64,000 bases of DNA from Gambelia wislizenii. Its lineage: Eukaryota > Chordata > Lepidosauria > Squamata > Crotaphytidae. Below, piece by piece: positions 12,305 to 23,285 of this stretch. Positions within the stretch are counted from its first letter, which is position 1. Every line of letters begins with the position of its first letter. The DNA lies in NCBI GenBank assembly GCA_030847615.1, contig JAUMIR010000003.1:288666265-288730264 (forward strand). Direction: 5' to 3'. A program made the translations under genes and the position numbers. The notes below the pieces were generated by a model. The model was not told the DNA's origin and ran no database searches. It saw nothing but the letters and a program-made list of their open reading frames with translations.

Positions 12305-12526
12305 GGCCAAATGCACACTACAGAAATAATCCAGTTTGAAACTGGATTATTTGCCTGTGGCTCCTTCCTATGGAATCCTGGGATTAGTAGTTTTATAAGG
12401 TCTTTAGCCTTCTCTGCCAAAAATGCTGGTGTCTCACCAATCTATAGATCCCAAGATTCCAAAGGAAAGAGCCATGGCAAATAATCCAGTTTCAAACTGG
12501 ATTATTTCTGTAGTGTGCATTTGGCC
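12305..12526. mobile_element. Palindromic MITE, copy B, 48-bp perfect inverted ends
   Basis: Bases 12305-12352 and 12479-12526 are perfect reverse complements over 48 bp, starting GGCCAAATGCACACTACAG. The inner part of each arm (AAATAATCCAGTTT and its complement) is itself palindromic. The central part continues as an imperfect palindrome ('tatggaatcctgggatt' against 'gatcccaagattccaaa'). It is the same family as 6485 and 54843. Confidence 0.85.
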
Positions 12527-13303
12527 CATGTCTCCAAAATCCAAATTTTCATACATTCCATTTGACTATCCTTGGAAAATGTCAAGCAGCTACAGAGAAA
12601 AGACATTTGATGAATTTCAGTGGTACTCAGTGGGAGGCATAATATCTGAGAGGCATCAATGTAACAGAAAGAGATTAAATCTGTGGGAATAATCATCTTT
12701 CTGAGAGGATCAATCCTCATCAGATTTCAGAATGGGCAGGGGGTTTTGCACAAGAGCAGCTTGGAGGCAAGGAAGGAGGTTTTTGTTTTTGTTTTTTAAG
12801 GATACAGTTATACCCCTGAGGGGTAGAAGGGGAGAAAATGGCATTCAAAACAGAAGTGGCCTTGGTTAAGAACACTTGCAATAGCTGAGAAGTTTCCTGT
12901 TGAAGAGAAGTGTCCAGCTTTAGTGCATATGTTATCTGTTTTCCCTGCCCTTTCTATTGAGCTGTGGGCAATAACTATGAAAACAGCATACACCATACTC
13001 TTGGGAAGAAGTCTGCAAAATTTCAGAAAAATAGAAGTTGCAAGTAGTGGTTTGTGATAGATGAAAAACAGTTGGGAGTTTTCTTTAGTTTCTGCACAGT
13101 TGGCACCAATGTCATAGATGTGCAATTGGACAGATGACAAAACACCGTGACAGGAATAGAAGGACCTGGGCACTCAGCATTTTTCAAGCAAATACCCAAG
13201 TTTATAACTTACTAGAACCAACACTCCAAGAAAACAGTTTAATATTTCTGCTCTTGGGAGAGACGAATAGTGAAAAGCACCAAATCTTGTCCTGTAAGAT
13301 ATA
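12527..13303. other. Intergenic stretch, no gene seen
   Basis: Only short frames with no recognisable domain; no repeat identified. Confidence 0.5.
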
Positions 13304-13521
13304 CAGTATGACCTCTGTATCAGCATTTTCACTTATCTGCATCTGAAAAAAAAGTGTCCTCTTTAGTCATTTTCTAGGTCCGCCACATGATTCTATGGTA
13401 TGCTTCCATTGGAAGTTGGGCTGGAAGTCATTCATTTCAGTAGGGTTCACTATTACCCATGGTTTCATGTTTCCCCAGTAAGTCTGGGAAGGTATTCCCC
13501 ATAGATACATGGGTCATACTG
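13304..13521. mobile_element. Pogo/Tigger-like MITE with TA target duplication
   Basis: It is flanked by TA, begins CAGTATGACCTCTGTATC and ends 'gatacatgggtcatactg' then TA, giving near-perfect inverted ends. The interior ('ccatggtttcatg', 'cattcatttcagtagggttc') resembles the element at 44251. Confidence 0.75.
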
Positions 13522-14993
13522 TAAATCAAAATCCACTCCCAAAGTATGGTGACAGGATAACCTTAGAAAAATTAGTTACTGTGATTAGAAGCTAAAGCTG
13601 CCTGTTTCAAAACTGAACCCACATTCCAGTGTTTTCTTTGTATGGGAAGTGTGGAGCAAAATGCATCAGTTTGTATAGATACACTGTCTCTGTCTTTCTA
13701 AAACCAAATTATTTATGAATTTTCAACAATGTTCCCATTTTGATGGGATCCCTTTCAAAGACATTCTACTTTGACTCAGACATCTCCCCAAACTGCCTGA
13801 ATCATCCCAATTCAATACTGGGGGCTTGTCTAGATGAGGAGATATAATGCAGATTGTTGTGCATGATCGCAAATTTGCAGCCGCACTCATTTGTCTCTAC
13901 AGTCTTTTGGCAAAATCTGTTGTTAGCAAAGCTACCCGCATTTGAAATGCACATGCAGCCATGCCTGTGAATCAAGATGGTGGCCGAGAGTACATAGTGT
14001 TATTATTCTCCACATTTGTTGTAGATGCTGCACAATTTTTTTTGTACTTGTAAATCAAAGGTGTGCAAGTGTGACTTTCCACTTATAAAAAGCTCTTTGG
14101 TTGCCTCAGCACAGTGAAAAAGTGCACACTTGATAACGCAAAAATAAAAAATGGCACTTCCGGCCACTCCTTGCCAGCAAGCCTGCCTATACGGTGAACA
14201 AATCCACTTTTCACTTCTGCCCTCTCCGAGAATGTGCAGCATCCTGAATTGGATGTCCAGACTTGTGATAATGTACAAGCCTGAACGATATTTAAAAAAC
14301 CTTGGGGAAATCCAGAAAGGCTTTCCCACTGCAGTAGATGAGGTTTTGGCCTCCCTCCTTCTAAATACTGCAAATCTCATTCACAGCATGTTGGGACAAA
14401 AGGTATTCTAGTCAAATTCTATGAGGAGCATTTTCACTGTCCAGACAACCCCTGGGTCTGAGAGAGAGAGAGAGAGAGAGTTAGTTAGTTATAAAACAAA
14501 AGACAAATATCTCTTCAACATTTGTAGAACATGCGATAAATAGTGCATTCTATGTTTACTGGGACATTAATCTGATTGGACTGAATGCGACTTGTTCCCA
14601 GCTAAATTTGCGTAGATCTGGCTCTGAAACAAAAGTTTAATGCACACACTCTTTCCATGATACTCATGTCACAGTAGGCACAGTAAACCTCTGAGCATAA
14701 GCAGAAGATTTAGGCCTCAAAAGGAATGCAACAGAATCCCGTTACTTCAGGCAGCAAAGTAAAGAAACAAACACAGTTTTTTTTTTGCTAAAGAACTGTT
14801 TTACTCAAGGATAAGTAAGATACAACTTGCTATACAGAGATTGGAAAGCAAAGCGCATTAAATATCCAATTATTCTAAGTTTAAATAGAAAAAAATACAA
14901 ACAAGATATCTCTCAACTTGACAAAGTCAGCCAGACAGCTTGGCTATAGTCTTTAATCTATTAAGCCATACATGTCAACATTCAAGGTAATTC
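13522..14993. other. Intergenic stretch, no gene; (GA)n microsatellite
   Basis: A (GA)n run lies at about 14459-14480. The minus-strand frame at 14003-14380 has no recognisable domain. Confidence 0.5.
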
Positions 14994-15394
14994 TGTCAGG
15001 GGATGATAGGACACTCAATCCCTGGCAGAAGCCAAAAAACTATCTCAGCAGACTTAGTAGCAACCCATTTCCAAGAATACTCACACACAGAGTGTTTGAC
15101 ATCCAAATAAGCAGGAGGCACTTTTATCTTCAAAGTCAAATAGTGGCAATATGTAAAAAATATTTACAATTGAAGGACAAACTGCTCCACCAGGCATCAG
15201 CATTCACAAGAAGAGAGGAGGAAGTGAGCTCTGTTCTAAGCTCCCATATATTTATATATATACACACAGGACATTGCCCTCTAGTGGCCTGACTAGGCAT
15301 GACTGGGTAGTTCATGGAGTCAGCATTATGACTCAGCATGATTCTGCAGTTGTTTGGCCATTTTATAATGGAGTTCAGTCTCTAACTCCTGACA
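14994..15394 (-). repeat. Copia 3' LTR
   Basis: 401 bp from TGTCAGGGGATGATAGG to CTCTAACTCCTGACA on the plus strand. It is preceded by the AATTC duplication. A CTCF-like core is present (see findings). Confidence 0.92.
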
Positions 15395-15410
15395 ATCCTC
15401 TCCAAAAGGG
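15395..15410 (-). promoter_or_regulatory. Polypurine tract of the copia element
   Basis: Read on the minus strand the bases just inside the 3' LTR are purine-rich (GGAGAGGAT directly before the LTR), the expected plus-strand primer position. Confidence 0.55.
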
Positions 15411-15514
15411 TCAAACTACTGTGCAGGACACATCATCACAACATAACATCATTAACATATATTGTTGGACAGCAATCGTCTGTCGGTTGACCTTCCCTTT
15501 TGACACCTTTCACT

Positions 15515-18500
15515 TTACACACTAGTGACAAGGCCCAGCCTCTTTGTCATATCCTCATGGCTTCCTGGTGGAAGAGCTTTTATGAGTAGGTCTGCAACAT
15601 TGTCCTCAGATGGACAGTACCTCAGACACAAGACACCTTGTATTAACTGCCTCACATTTTGGTAGCGTACCGCAATGTACTTGGTCCTACATTTCAGATT
15701 TTCTGCTTCTGCCTTAGCTATGCAGGCTTGTGAGTCCTTGTGCACCTCAACAGGCATGTGGCATGGCTCCCCAAGGTCTGCAAGCATCTGTCTTACCCAT
15801 TGTACTTCACTTGCCATCTCAGACAAGGCTGAAAATTAAGCTTCAGTGGTACTAATGGCTACACAGTTCTGTTTCCTTGATCTCCACACTCTGGGGCTCT
15901 CTGCATACCTGACCACCAACCCGGTCACTGACTTCCTGTCTGAAGTCTCAGCAGAAAAAGAGCTGTCCACATACCACTCCAGGGTCACCCGACTTCCTGT
16001 CAGCTTCAAGCTCATGTCCCGGTCCCCTTGAGAAATCTAACTACCCTCTTCAGGGCTTCCTATTCAACTTGGAGACTCTTCTGCTGAACTGCAAAACTGA
16101 TGTCAGGCCTTGTGTTGCTTGCAATAAATAACAGACTGCCTACCACTGAGTGGTGCAGGTCTGGCCTTTCAAATTCCTGTTCTGCCTCCAAGTTCACAAA
16201 ATCAATGGTCATTGGTGTCCTGACCACCTTAGCCTCACTAAGCCCACACTTGGCCACAAGACTGTCAATTTTCTTCTTCTGACTTAGGAAAAATTCTCCA
16301 AGACCCGTTCTTTCTACTTCTACACCTAGATAACATCTCAGGCTGCCGAAGTCCTTTAACTTGAACTGGCTTTCTAACTCCACCTGCACTTTCTTGACAT
16401 CATTGGCACTCTTTGCTGCCACACAAAGGTTGTCCACATAGATAAGATAGCATGACAGCACTATCACCTGCCCCCTTGGTGTACACAGTGTCTGCAACAC
16501 TCTTTGTGTAACCTAGTGACACCAAACTTGGTGTATGCACTTGTTCCAGCAACATGTGCTTTGTTTCAAGCCGTAGAGCACTTTGTGTAACAAGTACAGC
16601 TTGCTCTCACCTGCACTGTCATACCCTGGGGCCTGTTCCATGAACACTACCTGTTCAAGATCAGCATTAAGATATGCTGTTTCAAAGTCAAAGTGTTGCA
16701 CAACCATCTGCCTCTTGGCTGCTACAGCTAACACTAACCTAAGACTTTCTGGCTTTGCTGTGGATGAAAAGGTTTTGTCAAAATTGGTGTAGCGCTTCTG
16801 CGAAAAGCCTTTTGCAACCAAGTGTGCTTTACACTTTTGTGTCCCATCAGGCATGTCCTTCAGCTTGTATACCCACCTGCAACCAACAACCTTTTGGTCT
16901 TTGGGCCTTTCAATTACCTGGAACACTTTCCTCTCCACCAGTGACTCGAACTCAGAATCCATGGCTTAGTTCCACTTCTCCCGCTCTCCCTGGGGAAGTT
17001 TTAGGAGATCCTGAAAGCTTGGAGGCTCCTCTGCCATGACATTGCATAGCCTGGCTTCCTGAACAACAATTCTGTCAGGAGCCTTTCTGACCCTTGTTGA
17101 CCTTCTGGGGATGAGCACCCCAGTTCTGCCTGAATCATCCTCACTTGCACTGCTGCTGCTTTCTCTCCCTGTGTCAGGTATAATGCTTGTTTGTGGTGGT
17201 ATGTGTGTTGAAGTGGCATGTGAAGTGTCAGGCTTTAATTCCTGTGCCTCCCCTTCATCATCAGGAATTACCACCCCTCCATTTGCAGGATTTTGGGGAG
17301 TTGTTGGCACATCGCTCCTCAAGGGAACAAATGCCTCCTGATTGCAATGTAATCTGTCCCACCCTGAGTGCATTTCAAAGTTTGCACTCCTGGAGAACAC
17401 CACCTTTCCAGGATGGAGAGAAAACACGTACTTATTTCCCTCATAGCCTAGGAAACGCAGCCTCCTGGTTTTAGGCTGCCCAGGTTTCCTTAGGTTCGGG
17501 TGAATCAGTACATTTGCATACTGTCCAAAAATCCTCAGGTCCTTAAGATTTGGTGGTCTACCATACAATAGACAATATGGGGTCTGGTTGACACTAGATG
17601 TCCACAGTCTATTTAAATGGTAAGCAGCAGTCTTCACCGCCTCCCCCCACAGCGCAGCTGGGGCTTGCGCATCTTCCATCATGCACTCCATTATGCATTT
17701 TAACATCCCAATTTTCCTTTCTACAAGCCCATCCTCCCCTGGAGATGCTGGGTTTGTGTTCTTGTGTTTTATATCCTTCCTACGCATCCAGGTCTGCAGA
17801 CTGTTGGATAAGAATTCCCCTCCTCTATCTGTCACCAGATTGGAAACCACATGAGAAGGAAATTCCCATTCCACTGAGTTCACCCACTCACGGAACCTGT
17901 CTGCAGCCTGACTTTTCTCCTTCAGTAAGTTTACATAGGTGTACCTAGTGTGTCTGTCCACTATCACAAATAAATAGTGGTTATCCCCTTCAGTGGGCTT
18001 ATAGGGGCCTGCTAAATCAGCATGGACAACTTCAAAGGGTCTCTTGGTGATACACTGGGTCTTTTTAGCAATAGGGAAAGCCTTCACCTTAACTTTTCTG
18101 CACACTGCACATTCTAAGAATCTTGGGCAGTGTTTCATGCTTAAACCAGGGCACACTTTTGCAAGCTCCTTTAACCCTTTGTAACTAGCATGGTCCATTA
18201 GCCTGTGGTAGTAATGAACACACTTATCATGTAGGGGCACATTGTCTGCAGGGTTCACATTTGCCACCTTCCCTTTAGGCAACATGTAATACAACCCATG
18301 TTTCTTTATCCCTTTTGCATAGACATTATTCATGTTATGATTTTCTGTTATTGTACAGTGTTCCACCTCAAATATCACTTTATAACCATCAGTAGTCGTC
18401 ATTTGGGACACACTCAATATACAATTCTCCAGTTCGCTAACACATAAAACATTTTCAAACTCTTTACCAGTGCCCATTTTCTGCACCTTTCTGGGAGCAC

Positions 18501-19452
18501 CACCTGCAAGGGTAATATTGGTTATAGAAGCATTTTTAATATTGCTTAACAGTTTTACATCATTTACCATATTGTGTGTTGCCCCACTATCAAGTAACCA
18601 AATTCTTCCCTCAGTACCATCAGGATGGTGCTTTGCTACCAAGGCATGGCTTGCAGCCTGAGAGGATGCACCCCTCCTTTGCCCTGTAGCTGTGCCACCC
18701 CTCCAATCCGGAGCAGGCATCTTACAGTCCTGAAAATGTCCAGGCTTTTTGCATCTGAAACAGTGTCTCACGTAGTTGCAGGCTCCCTCCTTCACATCAG
18801 ATGCCTCTGGGTGTGTTTCAGAGCTCTCCCGATTGCATCTGGTAATTTGTGGCTGTTTATTCCCCTCTGTCCCAGAATCAAATTGCTTGTGCTGGACCTC
18901 TTCCAGAATATGCCCAGCTACAATGTCTACAGACAAATCATGCTCCCTGTTGGTCTGCAGACTGTACATTAGGAAATCCCATTCCTTTGGCAAACTGCCC
19001 AATAAAATAAAACACTTATGGACTTTTGGAATGTCCACCCCTCTATTAGCCACCTCTAGAAAAAGCTGCCTCATTTCCTCCAAATGGGCTTTCACGCAGC
19101 CTCCAGTAGATAGCTTTGTGTTATAAAGTCTCTTAGTCCATATCATCTTTGAGAGGCAGGACTAATTCTGATGAACCGTTTTCAAAGCTGTCCAAAGCTA
19201 AAAGGCTGTCTTTGCTGGGGCCGTGTGTATTAACTGGGAGGGGCTGAGCGATAAGAGAATTACAGCTCTAGCCTTCTAGTCTGCTAGCCTGAATGCTGCT
19301 TTTTCATCTTCTGAACCCTCTGGGACAACACTTTCATTTTCCAAAACATGCCATAAATTGTCCTGAATTAATAAAGCCTCCATATATAAACTCCAGGCTG
19401 GATAATTTCCATCAGCCAATTTCTCAATACGAACATGGCTAGTATCTGCCAT
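15515..19452 (-). pseudogene. Copia gag-pol polyprotein, disrupted
   Basis: One minus-strand frame can be followed from ATG 19452 (peptide start MADTSHVRIEKLADGNYPAW). It is cut by in-frame stops at 19278-19276, 19164-19162, 16968-16966 and 16515-16513. The frame is lost near 16060 and picked up again at 15826-15515. Domains in order: Gag; a zinc knuckle CFRCKKPGHFQDC; an aspartic protease site LLDSGATHN; integrase with HADLAGP, TDRGGEFLS and VERK carrying the D, D and E; reverse transcriptase with CRWVYKLK, KAHLVAKGFSQ, YLNADLEQVV and LYGLKQS; and RNase H with DSQACIA and SEDNVADLLIKALP. Two key sites deviate: the knuckle has three instead of four residues between His and the last Cys, and the catalytic YVDD box reads YVDN. 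Confidence 0.92.
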
Positions 19453-19660
19453 TGTGCTGTCTGAATAATAAAAAAAAATCTTCAGCTATGAAACACAAAC
19501 AGCTGGCAGCAGGCAGCTCTTCAAGGCTGCTTGAAGATAGCTCTAGCACAGAGCCTGTCTGAAACTTAACTGTTTCACAGTCAACTCAGCGAAAACACTC
19601 AAAACCAAAAAGATTCTTGGAACTTTTCAGGGTGCACCTTATCTAATCTGAGATCAATCA

Positions 19661-19675
19661 GCTGGGCCCATAACC
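19661..19675 (-). promoter_or_regulatory. Primer-binding site, initiator tRNA-Met anticodon arm
   Basis: The plus-strand bases GCTGGGCCCATAACC, two bases inside the 5' LTR, are identical to the anticodon stem-loop part of the vertebrate initiator tRNA-Met as I know it. The RNA of the element (minus strand) would therefore pair with an internal tRNA segment, not the 3' CCA end. Drosophila copia is known for priming from a cleaved half of initiator tRNA-Met. Confidence 0.85.
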
Positions 19676-19677
19676 AC

Positions 19678-20074
19678 TGTCAGGGGATGATAGGACACTC
19701 AATCCCTGGCAGAAGCAAAAAAACCTATCTCAGCAGACTTAGTAGCAACCCGTTCCCAAGAATACTTAACACACAGAGTGTTTGACATCCAAATAAGCAG
19801 GAGGCACTTTTATCTTCAAAGTCAAACAGTTGCAACATGTACAAATATTTACAATTGAAGGACAAACTGCTTCACCAGACATCAGCATTCATAAGAAGAG
19901 AGGAGGAAGTGAACTCTGTTCTGAGCTCTCTTACATACACATCTACAGGACATTGCCCTCTAGTGTCCTGACTAGGCATGACTTGGTAATTCATGAAGTC
20001 AGCCATTATGACTCAGCATGATTCTGCAATTGTCTGGCCATTTTGTAATGGAGTTCAGTCTCTAACTCCTGACA
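19678..20074 (-). repeat. Copia 5' LTR
   Basis: 397 bp, homologous to 14994-15394 throughout, with small indels around 19945. It is followed by the AATTC target duplication. Confidence 0.92.
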
Positions 20075-20079
20075 AATTC

Positions 20080-21517
20080 AACTGAAATTTTACACTCAGT
20101 TTGCAGCTTGCAAACAGACTCTTTTACAGCATAAATTTACTAACTGAATGTTCTATTATCCCCGACAACTCACCCATTCTGCTGGTCTCCCCAGAGAAGC
20201 AGGAGGAATGGATTAGGGAGTGTTGCATGCCAGGAGAAACACAGTTCAATTAGCTCCCCAGATATCAGCTCCTGAACAGGAGTTACTCAATCTTGCCATC
20301 ACTGGCACCAGACAAAGTGGAATAACAGGATAGTAAATTGACTCCTGGTGCTGGATCCAGGGTAGTGATCTATTAATTGAAAATGGAAAATCTGTTTACT
20401 CTTCATGTTCCCCAACTGATTCAGTGGGTCTGGTGGGGGGAGTTACTATGGGGGGTTACTACACTTTCTCTCATGGTCCTACATGCTTTAATAGTAAAAC
20501 CTTTTTTTATTTAACAAAGGTATTTTCTTAGTGTTTCTAGTAGCTCCCCTTAATTCTTCCATTGGATATTTCTGCACTTAAACCATACACATTTAAATAG
20601 ATTTTAGCATGGAAACTGAAAGTAGAATGGGTTGTACGTACCAGAGGTGAACTGGGTTTTCCTCTTAATAGTACAGTATATTTTGAATATTCAACATCTT
20701 TGTTTTGTTATTACTAGAATCCCTATGATCTATGAATGAGTTTTGTGTTTATAAACTGAGATTGGATAGTAAGGATCTCTTACAGGTTAAGCTGAATGAT
20801 CCTGAGCATATATGTTTGTACCTAAAGTCATTAGTTTTTCTCTAACAATCTGAGAGCCCAGTTACATTGCAATCCTATGCCCGCTAATTCGAATGAGTTC
20901 AAGCATGCATAGTTTTACTCCCAAGTAGGTGTGAATCAGATTGCAGTCTTTCAGCACATTATTCCCACCTCTGATCTAAAGTGTTACTTAGAGGTTTTTA
21001 CAAAGGTCAATGGAGTACCAACATTCTCTGACTAGCATCTCAGCTCCATTTTATTCCCGATTCTTTTCTCCAGTTATATACAGCAAATATGAAAGCCATA
21101 ACAGAGCTGTTTGAACAGGAAGGGTTGGAAACAATGTAAGAAGAAATTCTACTCAATATGAAGTTAATAATAGTATATATTCTCATAAGAGGGAAGTCAC
21201 CTTTGATAAACTTGACATAATTGTAAAACAAAGCTACAAACCTAAACTTGCGCCTCCAGAATTGAAACAAACAATTGTGTTTGGGACTGAAATGAAAAGA
21301 ATGTGTGTATGTGTGTGTGTGTCATTTGCTGACCTTGCTTTTAACTTAACTACAATCACTTGGATTCAGACTCAGATAAAGTAAATTTCTGTTAAATTGT
21401 ATCTGTTTCTGTGGATGATACATTGTTTACAATTTGCTTGTATCACACATATTTTATATCACCCAATTTTCAGCCTATTGTTACATCCAAGTTCAAGTTT
21501 ATTTAAGTAATCTACAC
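20080..21517. other. Intergenic stretch, no gene; (TG)n microsatellite
   Basis: A block at 20408-20460 repeats one at 11655-11715. (TG)n lies at about 21302-21322. The minus-strand frame 21040-21270 is not recognised. Confidence 0.5.
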
Positions 21518-21694
21518 CAGTGCTTTTCAGGCTATCTGAAGTGCAGGACAAGCAATTGTTTTAATTCCTTTGAGCCATGGACTACACTATATTTGTGCCC
21601 ATTGGGTACAACTGTGAATTTTTTCACCTGGGACCAGCAGCCAATGGCTCAGGGATGGGTGCCAATCCAGGAATTGTGACTTTGAAAAACACTG
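21518..21694. mobile_element. hAT-like MITE
   Basis: Ends are CAGTGCTTTTCA and its near complement 'tttgaaaaacactg'. Flanking octamers 'atctacac' and 'atctatat' match at 6 of 8, the duplication length of hAT elements. 177 bp, no transposase. Confidence 0.65.
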
Positions 21695-22113
21695 ATCTAT
21701 ATCATGCAATTCATACGGTTTCTTTCTCTTGATGTCTTTTAATTGTGATTTAATATTTTAATTTTAATTTATATTTATATTTTAATATTAGGATCATCTT
21801 TGAGCTTCATTTTGCTCAAGAAAAGTAGAATATAAATTTAATAAATAAATTTCCTATTTGGCTTGCCCCAGAAGAAACTAATTAGTTCTTTTCTATTGTT
21901 AACTGTGTTGTTTTTAAGCACCCTTGAAATTTTAATGGAAAAGCAAGGTATCAATATAACAAAATGTTAAAGCACCAAAACTACATTATAGCATTAAAAA
22001 CTAGCAGAATATAGCCAAAAGGAAGATGCAGAGGAGTGGGAGGGGAGGAGAAAGCAAAGCATAAAATCCTCTTTGGAATGAAAATATTTTCTAAAATACT
22101 TTCTAAAATTACT
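21695..22113. other. Intergenic stretch with an L2-like tail, no gene
   Basis: The sequence around 21795-21850 ('aaaagtagaatataaattta') looks like the 3' tail of an L2-type LINE on the plus strand. Nothing else recognised. Confidence 0.4.
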
Positions 22114-23285
22114 TTCTCTCTCTCTGGCTTTTCTTCACAAATGAAGATTCAGGAAGGACTCATCCTGTGCTTTCTGCAAGCGCGCTGATGAATGAAAAGG
22201 CCAATCCAAGATAAACAAGTCCGGTTGCAGAAAGCACAGCAGAGGGTCTCCTTGGATGATTTTTCCGGGTTGTGATTCTTTCTGCATTGTCAGGGCGGAC
22301 CATTGTTGGTTATCAATTTGGCCAAGCCTGAGATGTTGTTTCAGAGAATGTTGTTTCAGGGAATCCTTGCATTGCATTTTTGGAGCACCCCTCTTACTCT
22401 GACCCGTGGTGAGTTCACCGTAGAGTATATTTTTTTGGTAGGCGATGGTCTTTCAGATTAGCAAATGCATATAGCGCATTTGAAAGACATTACAAAAGAG
22501 TCTGGAGTAATAAACACCTGAGGCGAAGCACAAAAATCAGTGTGTACAGAGCCATTGTACTGTTTATTCACCTTTACGGGTCTGAAACATGGGTCACCTA
22601 TCACCACTATTTACGACACCTTGAACGCTTTTTATCAGCGCTGTATACGGACAATCCTAAATATACTGTACACTGGACTGACTATTTGACGAATGTTGCT
22701 GTCCTTGAGCAAGCAGGGATCACCAGTATTGAGGCCATGATACTGAGAACACAGCTGCACTAGGCAGGGCAATGTGGGGATGGTGGTGTTCGTCCTGTGC
22801 TGCAGGCTGGTAAAGAACTTCCGTTTTCTTCTGGTTGACTTCCAGCCCAAACAGCTCTGCAGCTATTGTGAATCAGGATGTTAGGCGCTGCAGAGCTGAT
22901 TCTGTGTGGGCACAAGGGCAGCATCATCAGCGAAGAGCAGCTCATGGACTAGGTAGTTTAGAGTCTTAATGCGAGCCCTCAGACAGCTTAAGTTAAACAA
23001 GCTACCATCAATACGGTAACGTATATAGATGCCGTCTTCTTCTTCAAGCTCTGCCTTAGCCCTTTGGAGCATCATACTGAAGAAGATTGTAAATAAAGTT
23101 GGAGCAAGAACACAACCTTGCTTCTCTCCATTAGTTATTAGAAAGGGCTCTGAAAGAGCATTGCCATATCTGACTCGACCGTGCTGGCTCTCATGTAGCA
23201 AGATAATCATTTTAAGGAATTTGGGCAGGGGGGGGCATCCTAGTCTTTCCAGGATCACACCATCGAAAATGGGTGGGAGGGAGCT
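22114..23285 (-). mobile_element. Zinc-finger-tailed LINE, scrambled relic
   Basis: Three blocks come from one non-LTR element. 22764-23285 (minus) encodes the reverse transcriptase core: ITNGEKQGCVLAPTLFTIFF, then YIRYRIDGSLFNL, then ELLFADDAALV with the catalytic ADD. 22443-22763 reads on the plus strand: RVWSNKHLRRSTKISVYRAI, then LYGSETWVTY, then LEQAGITSIEAMILRTQL. 22114-22437 (minus) encodes the degraded GELTTGQ...RGAPK segment and C-terminal zinc finger, and ends in the 3' hairpin and a CT run. In sense order these are parts 1, inverted 2, and 3, with short losses at both joints. The clade is not assigned with confidence. Confidence 0.75.

Larger units (their letters stand above)
14994..20074 (-). 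mobile_element. Complete Ty1/copia LTR retrotransposon (inactive)
   Basis: The 5,081-bp element has both LTRs (14994-15394 and 19678-20074, each TGTCAGG...CCTGACA) and a 5-bp target duplication AATTC at 14989-14993 and 20075-20079. The order on the minus strand is 5' LTR, primer site, gag, protease, integrase, reverse transcriptase, RNase H, polypurine tract, 3' LTR. Integrase before reverse transcriptase defines the copia/Pseudoviridae type rather than gypsy or retroviruses. The LTRs differ at roughly 30 sites by eye, and the coding frame has at least four in-frame stops plus a break, so the copy is old and cannot transpose by itself. Confidence 0.93.

Noticed and set aside
19661..19675. tRNA-like sequence as part of a tRNA gene
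   Set aside because: Only the anticodon arm is present, with no other arms around it, and it sits at the primer-site position of the copia LTR.
14994..20074. Repeat pair at both ends as a segmental duplication or CRISPR-like array
   Set aside because: TG...CA ends, 5-bp target duplication and an intervening gag-pol identify LTRs.
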